DNA from: an uncultured Peptococcaceae bacterium | Lineage (GTDB): Bacteria > Bacillota > Peptococcia > Peptococcales > Peptococcaceae | Assembly: GCA_900552455.1 (NCBI GenBank) | Contig: URZX01000009.1 | Location: 1 to 64,000, forward strand | Direction: 5' to 3' | DNA length: 64,000 nucleotides | Part shown: positions 55,866-64,000 of the stretch, piece by piece | Layout of the letters: every line of letters starts with the position of its first letter | How positions within the stretch are numbered: the first letter of the stretch is position 1 | Translations under genes and position numbers: made by a program | The notes under the pieces: generated by a model | Databases searched by the model: none | What the model was told of the DNA's origin: nothing | The model's input: the letters and a program-made list of their open reading frames with translations, nothing else

Positions 55866-56300
55866 ATGAAACGAAGACAGCAGCTGGGCATCCTCATTGT
55901 CACGGTGGTTGCCCTGTCCTTTCTCGTGATGGTTTGGGCGCCGGAGCTCTGGCCGTTTTGGCATATACGGACGCAGATCTTTGACTTTTTTGTGACGCCG
56001 CAGGGAATGGCTGTGAGTGCGGGGCTGCTTTTTGTCATCGGCATTGCGCAGGTTCTCGTGCTTTTCTGGGCGGCGCGCCGTGCCCGCAGCAAGAGCGACC
56101 GACGCACGGCGCTCGTGAATGCTGTCGTAACGCTGGTGGCGCTGGTGCTCCTGGCGCTTGCGGCCTGGACGCGCATGGAGAATGGCACCATCCTGATGCT
56201 GCTTTTCGGCTGGCTGGCGCTGATCCTCTTTGGCTGTGTGGTGGTGGCGCTTGCTGGCGCGATGCAGGCTTTTACGGAAAAGAACGACGATGAAAGATAA
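55866..56300 (+). CDS. Small four-helix membrane protein
   Basis: 144 aa from ATG at 55866 (AAAGGCGG upstream). Four helices at about 9-28, 48-70, 80-100, 108-132. Second of the trio; 15 bases after the previous stop. No family recognised. Confidence 0.65.
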   Translation: MKRRQQLGILIVTVVALSFLVMVWAPELWPFWHIRTQIFDFFVTPQGMAVSAGLLFVIGIAQVLVLFWAARRARSKSDRRTALVNAVVTLVALVLLALAAWTRMENGTILMLLFGWLALILFGCVVVALAGAMQAFTEKNDDER

Positions 56301-56319
56301 GATTGAAAGGAAAGAATGA

Positions 56320-56682
56320 ATGAAGAAGAATGAATGGTATCTCATCCCGCTGTGGCTGATCGCGCTGGTGCTTGTGGCGCTGCGCATGTTTACGCCGGGA
56401 CTTTTGCCGGAGCGCGTAGAATGGCTGCCATATCTCCTTGTGGCCATTTGCTGTGGGCGCAATCTGGCGGCGGCTGCGCCGGCGTTCAATCCGGATGTGC
56501 CGGAGGAAGAAAAAGAAGAGCCAGAGTGGAACCGCTTCTGGATGTATTGGGGCATCGGCGGTCTCGCGCTCGTTTTTCTCTGCTTCGTTTTTTACATGGA
56601 AGTGAGCTATGTGCTCCTGCTCTGGCTGGTAGTGACGATCATTATCACAACAAAAGCCTGGCTGGGAAGTCGCAATGCATAA
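56320..56682 (+). CDS. Small membrane protein
   Basis: 120 aa, AAAGGAAAGAATGA before the ATG. Helices at about 8-25, 35-50, 73-108, with an acidic loop VPEEEKEEPEWNRFW. Third of the trio; 19 bases after the previous stop. No family recognised; the conserved spacing suggests one operon. Confidence 0.65.
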   Translation: MKKNEWYLIPLWLIALVLVALRMFTPGLLPERVEWLPYLLVAICCGRNLAAAAPAFNPDVPEEEKEEPEWNRFWMYWGIGGLALVFLCFVFYMEVSYVLLLWLVVTIIITTKAWLGSRNA

Positions 56683-56686
56683 AATG

Positions 56687-56735
56687 AAAAAAGCGCCAGG
56701 ATTCAATCTGCGTGGTTGAATCCTGGCGCTTTTCT
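56687..56735. terminator. Bidirectional terminator
   Basis: AAAAGCGCCAGGATTCAA and complement form an 18-bp stem between convergent genes. Confidence 0.9.
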
Positions 56736-56741
56736 GCAATT

Positions 56742-57407
56742 TTACGCCAGCATGCTGTCGAGCCAGCTTTCTGCCTGGGCGTAGTTTTCGAACGTGGTCT
56801 CTGCCTGATCGTGAATCTCGGCGATCTCGGCGTCGTCGTGGTAAGCGTCGAGCATGGCGACGGTGTGGATGCCGATGCTGGCGGCGGTGCGGATCGGTCC
56901 GAGGCTGTCTTCGAACATCCAGGTATCATCGGCAGCGCTGCCGCAGGCCTTGCGCGCGAGCTCGATCAGCGTTGGCTCGGTTTTGCCGAGCCCGAGATTG
57001 GCGCCGCAATAGAGATCCTTGAAGCAGTCGCGGATGCCTGTGCGCACGAGCAGCGCTTCTGCGAGCGCTTTGTCGTTGTTGGTCACGAGCACGAGCGGGA
57101 TATCCAGGCTGTGCAGGCGCTGAACAAATTCGTAAGCGCCGTCCTTGAGTGGGGCGACGTCGGTGTAAATGTGATCTGCTGCGGCTTTCCAGGCGTCGAG
57201 GATTTCCTCCGGTGTTTCCTCGAGATTGTAGAGATCGCGCACATAGGCTGCAGAATCCTTCATCGACATCGCGTGGATGCGCGCGCTCATCGTTTCCAGA
57301 TCTGGCTCAAATCCGTGGGAACGGATAAAGTCCGGGATGAGCTCGTTCCAGTACTTGATCGTATCGGCGAGGGTGCCGTCCATGTCAAATAAAATTCCCT
57401 TGATCAT
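56742..57407 (-). CDS. HAD-superfamily phosphatase
   Basis: 221 aa, AGGAGGACAAG before the ATG. Class IA HAD hydrolase: motif I FDMDGTLAD (residues 7-15, nucleophile Asp8), motif II VLVTNND, motif IV MFEDSLGPIRTA. Cap domain between residues 16 and 85 indicates a phosphoglycolate/beta-phosphoglucomutase-like fold. Substrate unknown. It follows thiM by 9 bases, so it may help thiamin phosphate salvage, an inference from context only. Confidence 0.87.
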   Translation of the reverse strand: MIKGILFDMDGTLADTIKYWNELIPDFIRSHGFEPDLETMSARIHAMSMKDSAAYVRDLYNLEETPEEILDAWKAAADHIYTDVAPLKDGAYEFVQRLHSLDIPLVLVTNNDKALAEALLVRTGIRDCFKDLYCGANLGLGKTEPTLIELARKACGSAADDTWMFEDSLGPIRTAASIGIHTVAMLDAYHDDAEIAEIHDQAETTFENYAQAESWLDSMLA

Positions 57408-57416
57408 CTTGTCCTC

Positions 57417-58274
57417 CTAGTTGAGTTGTTCCAGGCGAAGGGCAGCGGCGAGATCTTCCGGCGTGATCGCCGAAAGCGCGTCAAACATCGCCGTGTGGAA
57501 GCTGGCGGTGGCGTGGTGACCAGTTTTTTCCAGCGCCTGGTCGCCAGCCAGACACATCAGCCCGATCGCCGCCGTCGCTGCGCGCAGAACGTCTTCCGGC
57601 GCTGCCGCTGCGAATGCGGCAACGATGCCGGTCAGCGTGCAGCCGCTGCCGGTGACGCGCGTCATCATTGCGTTGCCGCCGTTGACGACGTAGGTTGTGC
57701 GCCCGTCGGAGATGATGTCCTGCGGTCCGCTGATCGCGATCACGGTGTTGTGAGCAGCTGCCAGCTTTCGCGCCATGCGCGCAGCCAGCGCGAACGCTGC
57801 AGGATCGGCGAGATCTGATTCCGACGCGTCCACGCCGCCGGCGTCTGTCGAAAGACCGGCCAGCGCTTTGATCTCGCTGATGTTGCCGCGGATGCAGCTG
57901 ATCTGGCGTGTCGTCAATAGCTCTGCCAGCGTGTCGCGGCGCAGCGGCGATGTGCCGACGCCCACTGGATCAATGACTACTGGCTTGGCCAGAGCGTTCG
58001 CTGTTTCTGCGCCTATGAGCATGGCCTGCCGCTGTTCGGCGCCGGTCGCGCCCAGATTGACGAGCAGCGCATCGGCGCGCGCCATGAAGCAGGCGATCTC
58101 CTCCGGCGCGCTGGCCATCACTGGCCGCGCATCGATCGCCAGCAGCCCGTTGGCGACGTCGTTCACTGTGACAATATTTGTAATGCAATCCACCAGCGGA
58201 TGTGTCTGCTGCACCTGTGCAAAAATCTGTGCAAAGGGTGCGCGTTCGGCCATCGAGAGAAATGTCTGCGCCAT
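57417..58274 (-). CDS. thiM: Hydroxyethylthiazole kinase
   Basis: 285 aa, AAGGAGG 7 bases before the ATG. ThiM phosphorylates 4-methyl-5-(2-hydroxyethyl)thiazole for thiamin synthesis. Ribokinase fold with HPLVDCITNIVTVNDVANGL (about 26-45), MASAPEEIACF, VIDPVGVGTSPLRRD, RGNISEIKAL, and catalytic TGSGCTLTGIVAAF. No TPP riboswitch is visible upstream. Works with the thiXYZ transporter at the other end of the window. Confidence 0.95.
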   Translation of the reverse strand: MAQTFLSMAERAPFAQIFAQVQQTHPLVDCITNIVTVNDVANGLLAIDARPVMASAPEEIACFMARADALLVNLGATGAEQRQAMLIGAETANALAKPVVIDPVGVGTSPLRRDTLAELLTTRQISCIRGNISEIKALAGLSTDAGGVDASESDLADPAAFALAARMARKLAAAHNTVIAISGPQDIISDGRTTYVVNGGNAMMTRVTGSGCTLTGIVAAFAAAAPEDVLRAATAAIGLMCLAGDQALEKTGHHATASFHTAMFDALSAITPEDLAAALRLEQLN

Positions 58275-58310
58275 GGGGCGTCCTCCTTCGTTGTAGCGTG
58301 TCTATCCCCT

Positions 58311-58339
58311 ATTGTAAGTCAGTGCTGGCGATTGCGCAA
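58311..58339 (-). promoter_or_regulatory. thiM promoter
   Basis: Minus-strand TTGCGC (58339-58334), 17-base spacer, TACAAT (58316-58311). Confidence 0.65.
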
Positions 58340-58420
58340 GGGCGTGGCTCGGTGAAAATACAAGGCGCAGGGAAAAGTTTTGGACAAACCTTAAGTTTGT
58401 ATTAATTTCTTCAAGATTCG

Positions 58421-58449
58421 TTGCCTGAACGCCGGAAATCCGGTATACT
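58421..58449 (+). promoter_or_regulatory. Promoter of the surface protein gene
   Basis: TTGCCT (58421-58426), 17-base spacer, TATACT (58444-58449). Confidence 0.75.
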
Positions 58450-58529
58450 ATGAGTAAAGAGGAGCTCAATCCTCGCTTTACCTGAAGATCTGAATCTGAT
58501 CCATCAACCATACAAAGGAGATGACGACC

Positions 58530-60410
58530 ATGAAAAGGAAATGTATTGCTTTGCTGACGCTGTTTGTTTTTGCAGCGAGCGTCTTATTGCCAAACGCGGG
58601 GGCGCTGGCTGCGCCAGCTGGCGGAACGGCTGCGAGCTACACTGCTTACGACAACACCCCGGCGCTGAAAGATGCCGCCGGCGCCGTCGATGGCATGAAA
58701 GAGCTGCGCGTGAAAACCGGCTCAGACGCTGGCGCTCTCGCTTATGCGCTGAATATGTCGCGCGCGCTGCCGGCTGCGGCTGGCACGGCAGGCTTCACGA
58801 AACTTGCTGATACGACCAACCAGGATTGGGTGACGCGCGTAGACAAGGCGGCGAGCCCATCGACCCTGCGCCAGGATGTGCTGAATGTGATCTGGAACGG
58901 TTATCCATATTTCGAGGGCAGCTGGAAGGGTGTCAGCGGCGATCCGGCGAAACTGGCAGAAACAAGCGGGCTGACGCCAGCGGCGCTGACCACGCTTTAT
59001 AACATCGCCGTGACCCAGCAGACGATCTGGGTGCTCACAGACAGCCGCTCCGGCGCCGGCACGCTACAGACGCATGTCAATGCGTTGCTTGCCGCTTCGC
59101 AGAAAAATCCTGCGCCTGCCAATTTTGGTCTCGATCTCTATGATGGCAGCGCCGCCGGAAGCGTGGACGGCAAAAAATTGACGAATCTCGTGGCAGTTTC
59201 GGCGGCGCAGCAGAAGCCTGCGAGCATCAAGCTCAGCCATCGCTGGCTGGATGAAAACGGTCAGCCGCTGACTGGCGTGAAAACGCCGGCGCTTTCCTTT
59301 GCCCTTTATCCGGAAGATGCCAAGGCTGGCGACCAGCCGCTGGCAACGTATCCGCTCAATGAAGCTACCGGCAATGTGGCCTTCACCCTTTTTGACGACG
59401 AGCAGAGCTATCGCGTTGTGCCAGTGCTGACTGGCGAGACCGAAGGCTTCACCGTCGGTCAGGCGCAGACATTCAGCCTCAAGGGCGACCAGGGCGCCGT
59501 GATCCATCTGGATTTTGTCACCACCTATAAAAATGAAACACCAGCCCACGATCCGCAGCCAGCTTCTGTGCCACTGGGCGCAGATGTGAGCCTTGGCGGC
59601 AAAGCACCGAAGGATGGCGTGTTCACCCTTCTGCTCAAGGATGAAGCGGGCAATATCCTGCAGTCCAAAACGAACGTCGGCGGCGTGGTGAATTTCGACG
59701 CGCTGACCTTCGACAAGGAAGGCAGCCACAATTACACGATCAGCATGCAGGCAGGCAGCGATTCTGCCATCGCCTATGACAAAACCGTCTACAAAGTCAA
59801 GGTCGATGTGAGCCTCGGCGAAGATTACACGGCCACCGTGACCTACGAAAAGGACGGCGTCATCTACACAGGCTTGCCAGCCTTCGCTGCGCAGAATGTG
59901 ACAACGCCATCGACGACCACGCCGACCAAGACCGTATCTGTGACAGTCAACAAAGTCTGGAAGAACGACAAATCCTCCAGCCGTCCAAGCTCCGTCAAGA
60001 TGCAGCTTTATCGCGACGGCAAGAGCTACGGCAGCAGCGTTACCCTCAACAGCGACAACGGCTGGAAATACACCTGGAGCAATCTCGACGCTTCCTATAA
60101 ATGGACCGTCAACGAGCCATCTGTGCCATCCGGCTACAGCAAAAAAGTGTCGAACAGCGGCAACAGCTGGACAGTGACAAACACCGCGAAGAGCTCGAGC
60201 TCGCCTAAGGTGACAACGCCGACGATTAAATCCAGCACAAAAACAAAGACGAGCGATAACGACAAGGATAAATCATCCAAGAATCGCAGCACGCCAGAGA
60301 CCGGCGACAATTCCAATGTCCATCTTCTGGGCACCGTCGCCATCATTTCTCTCAGCGGCATGGTGGTCATCGCAGCAGTCTGGCTTCTGAGCCGACGTCG
60401 TCTGCATTAA
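58530..60410 (+). CDS. Sortase-anchored surface protein with degenerate thioester domain and Cna-type repeats
   Basis: 626 aa from ATG at 58530 (AAAGGAG 9 bases upstream). Signal peptide cut near residue 28. Residues 50-200 have the pattern of a thioester adhesion domain: LAYALNMSRALP where YCxN is expected, NVIWNGYP and VTQQTIWVLTD. The reactive Cys is Ala73 here, while Gln163 remains. Then a Cna-B-like domain (about 235-335), a pilin-isopeptide FctA-like domain (about 345-455), a second Cna-B (VTVNKVWKND...YKWTVNEPS), a Ser/Lys/Thr linker, TPETG at 588-592, a hydrophobic helix and RRRLH. The adjacent class B sortase probably anchors it. Confidence 0.87.
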   Translation: MKRKCIALLTLFVFAASVLLPNAGALAAPAGGTAASYTAYDNTPALKDAAGAVDGMKELRVKTGSDAGALAYALNMSRALPAAAGTAGFTKLADTTNQDWVTRVDKAASPSTLRQDVLNVIWNGYPYFEGSWKGVSGDPAKLAETSGLTPAALTTLYNIAVTQQTIWVLTDSRSGAGTLQTHVNALLAASQKNPAPANFGLDLYDGSAAGSVDGKKLTNLVAVSAAQQKPASIKLSHRWLDENGQPLTGVKTPALSFALYPEDAKAGDQPLATYPLNEATGNVAFTLFDDEQSYRVVPVLTGETEGFTVGQAQTFSLKGDQGAVIHLDFVTTYKNETPAHDPQPASVPLGADVSLGGKAPKDGVFTLLLKDEAGNILQSKTNVGGVVNFDALTFDKEGSHNYTISMQAGSDSAIAYDKTVYKVKVDVSLGEDYTATVTYEKDGVIYTGLPAFAAQNVTTPSTTTPTKTVSVTVNKVWKNDKSSSRPSSVKMQLYRDGKSYGSSVTLNSDNGWKYTWSNLDASYKWTVNEPSVPSGYSKKVSNSGNSWTVTNTAKSSSSPKVTTPTIKSSTKTKTSDNDKDKSSKNRSTPETGDNSNVHLLGTVAIISLSGMVVIAAVWLLSRRRLH

Positions 60411-60425
60411 TTTCTGACAGAACCG

Positions 60426-60457
60426 ACGGTGGCGCGTCTCGCACGTGCCGCCGTTTT
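60426..60457 (+). terminator. Terminator-like hairpin between surface protein and sortase
   Basis: ACGGTGGC ... GCCGCCGT with a short TTTT tail. It may reduce sortase expression relative to its substrate. Confidence 0.6.
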
Positions 60458-60479
60458 CTATTTCCAGGGAGGTGGAGCC

Positions 60480-61253
60480 ATGGCTTCCTCAAGGGGTAAG
60501 CGCCGGCTGCTGGCGCTGCTCTTCGTTCTTTTCGCCTGCGTTTTCTGCGTTTCGGCAGGAATGCTCGGCTGGCAGCTTTACCAGGATAAAAAATCTGCCG
60601 ATGCCTTCGACGCGCTGCGTGCCCAGCAGGAACAGCAGCGCGCTCAGGCCGATGCAGACGCAGCTGCCGCTGCTGCTGCGCTTGCTGCCGGCTACGACAG
60701 CCTGCACAGCCAGAATGCCGACTACGCCGGCTGGCTCACCGTTGGCGGCACCGCCATCGATTATCCTGTGATGTGGACGCCGAGCGAGCCGGAATATTAT
60801 CTGCGCCGCGCCTTCGATCAGTCGTCGTCCGCGACAGGCACGCCGTTTATCGGCGAAGGCTCGGACATCGATAGCGATTGCCTCATCATCTACGGCCATG
60901 AAATGCACAACGGCACCATGTTCGGCGAGCTCGATCGCTACGCCGACGCCGCCTTCGCTGCGCAGAAGCAGCCGATCAATATCTACACACGCACAGAAAT
61001 GCGCACCTATGAAGTTTTCGCCGCCGTGCAGACGCGCATCCTTGGCGATGGCGAGGACGGCTACCGCTACTATAACGCCGCCGGTCCGCTCGATCAGGCC
61101 GGCTTCGACGCCCTCGTCGGCTGGCTCAAGCAAAACGCCCTCTACGACACCGGCGTGACGCCAAATTTTGGCGAGCAGATCCTCATCCTTTCCACCTGCA
61201 GCTACCACACAGAAAACGGCCGCTTTCTCGTGGCCGCGCGGCGCATTGGCTGA
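60480..61253 (+). CDS. srtB: Class B sortase
   Basis: 257 aa from ATG at 60480 (CAGGGAGGTGGAGCC upstream). N-terminal signal anchor (about 12-33), an Ala/Gln-rich coiled stalk, then the sortase B domain: TVGGTAIDYPVMWTPSE, catalytic His in IIYGHEMHNGTMFGEL, Cys in LILSTCSYHTENGRFLVAAR with the catalytic Arg. Class B sortases of clostridia cut (S/P/T)PxTG-type signals and attach proteins to peptidoglycan. The neighbour with TPETG is the obvious substrate. Confidence 0.93.
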   Translation: MASSRGKRRLLALLFVLFACVFCVSAGMLGWQLYQDKKSADAFDALRAQQEQQRAQADADAAAAAAALAAGYDSLHSQNADYAGWLTVGGTAIDYPVMWTPSEPEYYLRRAFDQSSSATGTPFIGEGSDIDSDCLIIYGHEMHNGTMFGELDRYADAAFAAQKQPINIYTRTEMRTYEVFAAVQTRILGDGEDGYRYYNAAGPLDQAGFDALVGWLKQNALYDTGVTPNFGEQILILSTCSYHTENGRFLVAARRIG

Positions 61254-61260
61254 AAATCAC

Positions 61261-61312
61261 AACAGCCTGCACCACTCTCGCAAATCGCGAAAGTGGTGCA
61301 GGCTGTTTTTTT
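61261..61312 (+). terminator. Terminator after the sortase gene
   Basis: AACAGCCTGCACCACT ... AGTGGTGCAGGCTGTT 16-bp stem with T7. Confidence 0.92.
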
Positions 61313-61320
61313 GCTTTTAA

Positions 61321-61349
61321 GCGTGCGCATATCAGAGGAATGCGCACGC
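61321..61349. repeat. Inverted repeat between sortase and SLH protein genes
   Basis: GCGTGCGCAT-N9-ATGCGCACGC, perfect 10-bp arms, no T-run. Possibly an operator; it lies 26 bases before the -35 of the SLH gene. Confidence 0.55.
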
Positions 61350-61374
61350 ATGAGAAAAAAAGAATAATTAAAGG

Positions 61375-61404
61375 TTGACTTAAGCTAACAATGAGGAGTA
61401 TACT
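61375..61404 (+). promoter_or_regulatory. Promoter of the SLH protein gene
   Basis: TTGACT (61375-61380), 18-base spacer, TATACT (61399-61404). Confidence 0.75.
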
Positions 61405-61457
61405 GTGGTCGTGGTTAGCCGAAGCGAACTGAAATACAAATACAAGGAGGAACTTCT

Positions 61458-64000
61458 ATGATCAAACCGAAAAAACCCATTGCTTTCGTCTGCGCGGCAG
61501 CCTTGCTGTTGAGTCCGACCGGCGCATTGGGTGCATCCCCGTCAGATTTTGTTGACTTCCCCAACGATTGGTCGCAAGGCGCGATGACTGCAGCAGTGGA
61601 AAATGAGCTGCTTGGCGGTGTAGGCGATGGGCGCATTGCTCCGCGGGGTGAAGTAACGCGCGCACAGATGGCAGCGATCATCAATCGCGCTTTCGGAGCA
61701 GAAAAACAGGCGTCGCTTAGTAGTTATTCAGACGTCGCAGCGGATGCCTGGTATGCTGTGGATATGGCGAAAGCTGTGCAGATGGGCACGTTCTCAGGCA
61801 CAGGCAATGGGCTGCTCGAGCCGGATCGCGCCATCACCAGAGAGGAGGCGTTTTCGGTGCTGGCGCGTGCGTTTGCGCTGGAGGCTGGTGACGATTCGTC
61901 GCTCGCCAGTTTTTCTGACGGCGCGCAAGTGTCGAGCTGGGCGAAAGGGAGCGTCTCAGCGATGGCTGCGGCCGGTTACGTCAATGGATCGGACGGTAAT
62001 CGCCTGAATCCGCAGCAGACCATTACCCGCGCAGAATTTGCAGCCGTGATGAGCAAGATCGTGGCGCAGTATATCGACGCAGAGGATGTACAGCGAAGCC
62101 GCAGCCTTTCGATCGACGGCAATGTCATCGTGCGTGGGGATGTGGATCTTTCCGGCTATACGATCAACGGGGATGTCATCATTGCTGATGCCGCAGACGC
62201 GGCCAGCCTGAGTGGCGTGACGATCACGGGGCGGCTTGTCGTGCGCGGGGCGAGTGAAAGTTTGAGCGTTGAGGACAGCAGCATCGGCGGTGTCATCTTC
62301 ACCAATCCGAACAGCGCCGCCGTGCTCGATGTGGACGATAAGAGCGACCTCGGCACTGTCACTGCGCTTTCTGATTTCATTCTCGCTGGCGGCAGTCTGG
62401 ATAAACTCAGCGTTGCTGAAAGTGCCACCATCACCGTTGAAAACGACGCGAGCATCGGCGAGATCACTGTTAATGCCGACGACGTGCGCGTGACAGGCGA
62501 TGGTACAGTAGAAAAAGTGCTGGCCAATGGCGATGATGTGCATGTTGACATAGTCGGCACCGAAGTCACCGCAGCAAAAGGCACCAGCGGCGTCACCGCA
62601 GGCGGCGAAAACGTTTCTGCCGGCGAAAGCACTACTGTTGGCGACAGCGCAGAAGACGGTGACAACGATAAGAACCCGGGTTCGACTGGCGGCTCGACTG
62701 GTGGGAATACTGGCGGCAACACCGGCGGTGGTGAGACCACCGACCCGACTCCTGGCGGAGAAGAGGAAACCACTCAGATCATCAACACTGAAACCACCAA
62801 ACTCATCGACCTCGGTTGGAGCCAGTACGTTGTCGTGCAGTTTGCAGATGGCCATAGCCTGAGCGACACCACGCTCACCATCGATGGCACCGACGTGACC
62901 AGCGCCTTCACCCCAGTCACCGATGACCGCAGCATTGTCAAATGGGAGATCACCGATCTGAACCCAGCGCAGCTCGTTGCGACCAGCGGCGGCGAAAGCC
63001 AGAGCGATACGCTTTCGAATAATGCCAATCCGGCGGAGCCGGAAGTTGTCAAAGCGGATGATTCTGCGCCAGAATTTATGTTGGCACATGGCAGTCTTTC
63101 TTACTGGGATTTTTATCTGACCAACTATGACGATAAAGGGCAGCCGCGCGTCGATCCAATAAAAACCACGTTTAATCTCAGCGGTAAAGTTGCGAGCGAT
63201 GTTCCGGCTTTCTACAGCGCTGACGCAGAACTCACAGAAGGTGCGACACCGGGACAGATCAGTGGTCAGGTAGTGATCGAATTTGCACAGGATAGCGACG
63301 CCGACAAAGAATGGTTCGCCGCTGTGCCGGAGAATACCGCAAACACTGTGCAGCTTGTTGCCTATAATGATAACAAAAATGTGCTCAACGACAATCTTTC
63401 TTACACGAAAAATGACGACGGCACGATTACAATCGCGCTTGGTCAGACCAACTTCATGAGCAATGGACGTTATTATGTGCGCGTTAATTCCACGAATCAT
63501 GACAGTGCGCTCGTTCCGATTCATGTGGTCAATGCTGTCGCACCAACCTTGCAGCTTGATGGCGATGGCAGCTACAGCTCCGGCAAGAATGCTCATTTCA
63601 AGATTTTGAACATGACTTACGAAATCACCAACCCAACCTATGCCGCTGAACTAACGCGCCCAGATGGCAAGACTGTTGAATTGGAAATGATCCGCGATTG
63701 GTATCAGATCGGCGATTCCTTCATCCTTTATAATGATGTTAACGCAGAAAACGGCCGCAACAATATTCCATACAACGGCCAATATACGCTGACTGTTCAT
63801 TCCAATGGCTTCAAAGACATGAGCATTACTTTCACTGTTAAAAATGGTGAAGACGTACCAGAACAAACGACCACACGCGCTGCGCGCAGCATGAACGTTG
63901 ACGCTGTTTCCCGCGCAACTTCTGTTGGCGGTGGGGACAGCAGTAGCGGTGGTGGTGCAATCTCTGCCAATCTGAAATATGATGCCGATCTGCTCACGAA
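61458..64000 (+). CDS. S-layer-homology surface protein, partial at the 3' window edge
   Basis: At least 847 aa, running off the window; ACAAGGAGG before ATG at 61458. Signal peptide ends GALGA near residue 26. Three SLH domains follow (about residues 28-75, 90-137, 150-200: each with WAxxA/VxxAxxxG and TRAEFAxxxxR-like segments), which bind pyruvylated cell-wall polymer. Then repeated short beta-strands (about 210-390) as in right-handed beta-helix/bactofilin-like folds, a Gly/Thr/Ser linker (GGSTGGNTGGNTGG, about 415-430), and beta-rich modules of unknown type. Probably an adhesin or S-layer component. Confidence 0.9.
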   Translation, partial: MIKPKKPIAFVCAAALLLSPTGALGASPSDFVDFPNDWSQGAMTAAVENELLGGVGDGRIAPRGEVTRAQMAAIINRAFGAEKQASLSSYSDVAADAWYAVDMAKAVQMGTFSGTGNGLLEPDRAITREEAFSVLARAFALEAGDDSSLASFSDGAQVSSWAKGSVSAMAAAGYVNGSDGNRLNPQQTITRAEFAAVMSKIVAQYIDAEDVQRSRSLSIDGNVIVRGDVDLSGYTINGDVIIADAADAASLSGVTITGRLVVRGASESLSVEDSSIGGVIFTNPNSAAVLDVDDKSDLGTVTALSDFILAGGSLDKLSVAESATITVENDASIGEITVNADDVRVTGDGTVEKVLANGDDVHVDIVGTEVTAAKGTSGVTAGGENVSAGESTTVGDSAEDGDNDKNPGSTGGSTGGNTGGNTGGGETTDPTPGGEEETTQIINTETTKLIDLGWSQYVVVQFADGHSLSDTTLTIDGTDVTSAFTPVTDDRSIVKWEITDLNPAQLVATSGGESQSDTLSNNANPAEPEVVKADDSAPEFMLAHGSLSYWDFYLTNYDDKGQPRVDPIKTTFNLSGKVASDVPAFYSADAELTEGATPGQISGQVVIEFAQDSDADKEWFAAVPENTANTVQLVAYNDNKNVLNDNLSYTKNDDGTITIALGQTNFMSNGRYYVRVNSTNHDSALVPIHVVNAVAPTLQLDGDGSYSSGKNAHFKILNMTYEITNPTYAAELTRPDGKTVELEMIRDWYQIGDSFILYNDVNAENGRNNIPYNGQYTLTVHSNGFKDMSITFTVKNGEDVPEQTTTRAARSMNVDAVSRATSVGGGDSSSGGGAISANLKYDADLLT

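Noticed and set aside
1..64000. CRISPR array, prophage, insertion sequence or rRNA
   Set aside because: No regularly spaced repeats, transposase, integrase or phage structural genes, and no rRNA sequence were recognised.

Overview
The window comes from a chromosome of moderately high GC, estimated by eye. It most likely belongs to a monoderm, anaerobic member of the Bacillota (Clostridia-like). The reasons are strong AAGGAGG ribosome sites, TTGACA-N17-TATAAT promoters, a class B sortase beside a TPETG-anchored surface protein, an S-layer-homology (SLH) protein, an agr-type peptide quorum-sensing locus, and a lactate/acetate energy metabolism (LutABC, nickel-pincer cofactor genes, acetate kinase). 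Nothing seen fixes the genus.

Layout. 0.1-3.6 kb (minus strand): a thiamin-precursor ABC transporter (thiXYZ-like) plus a TatD-family nuclease, behind a TPP riboswitch with its own terminator. 3.7-4.8 kb: a TetR regulator and a small membrane protein that carry the same operator. 4.9-8.9 kb: an agr-like system (LytTR regulator, GHKL kinase, AgrB, and an AgrD pheromone precursor of only 54 codons), followed by an AT-rich cargo of a tiny membrane protein and a secreted, bacteriocin-like protein. 9.2-13.7 kb: a YgbA-like protein, an iron alcohol dehydrogenase, a DMT transporter and a SixA-CHAD fusion. 14.0-17.0 kb: lutABC. 17.1-20.5 kb (minus): a stalk-domain protein, then a metal P1B-ATPase operon with a 28-aa microprotein behind a DtxR-like box. 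20.6-24.6 kb: two paralogous MFS transporters around a cytidylate-kinase-like protein, a membrane-anchored Xre regulator and an orphan HicB. 24.7-28.0 kb (minus): larE-larB-larC behind a structured leader, and DUF3842. 28.1-36.5 kb: MATE, Tex, nitroreductase, DUF1287, MscL, a DUF606-type transporter and CstA. 36.6-43.0 kb: TetR, uvrB, uvrA and an unknown protein. 43.0-43.4 kb: tRNA-Ser(TGA), tRNA-Ser(GCT) and tRNA-Arg(ACG). 43.5-48.9 kb: a gamma-carbonic-anhydrase-like protein and a complete BceRSAB module with a 42-aa microprotein. 49.0-53.7 kb: MATE, a DnaA-box-like intergenic cluster and a TrpXYZ-like ABC transporter. 53.7-58.3 kb: ackA, small membrane proteins, a HAD phosphatase and thiM. 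58.5-64.0 kb: a surface protein with a degenerate thioester domain, its sortase, and an SLH protein that runs off the window.

Together the genes suggest an organism that oxidises lactate to pyruvate (lutABC), builds the lactate-racemase cofactor (larBCE, with no larA here), makes ATP by acetate kinase, and salvages thiamin precursors (thiXYZ, thiM). It appears to invest in surface adhesion, peptide signalling and antimicrobial-peptide defence. The most promising under-described parts are the agr locus with its unannotated pheromone and AT-rich cargo, the larE leader RNA, the DtxR-box/microprotein/P-ATPase operon, the 50.4-kb DnaA-box cluster and the cysteine-less thioester domain.
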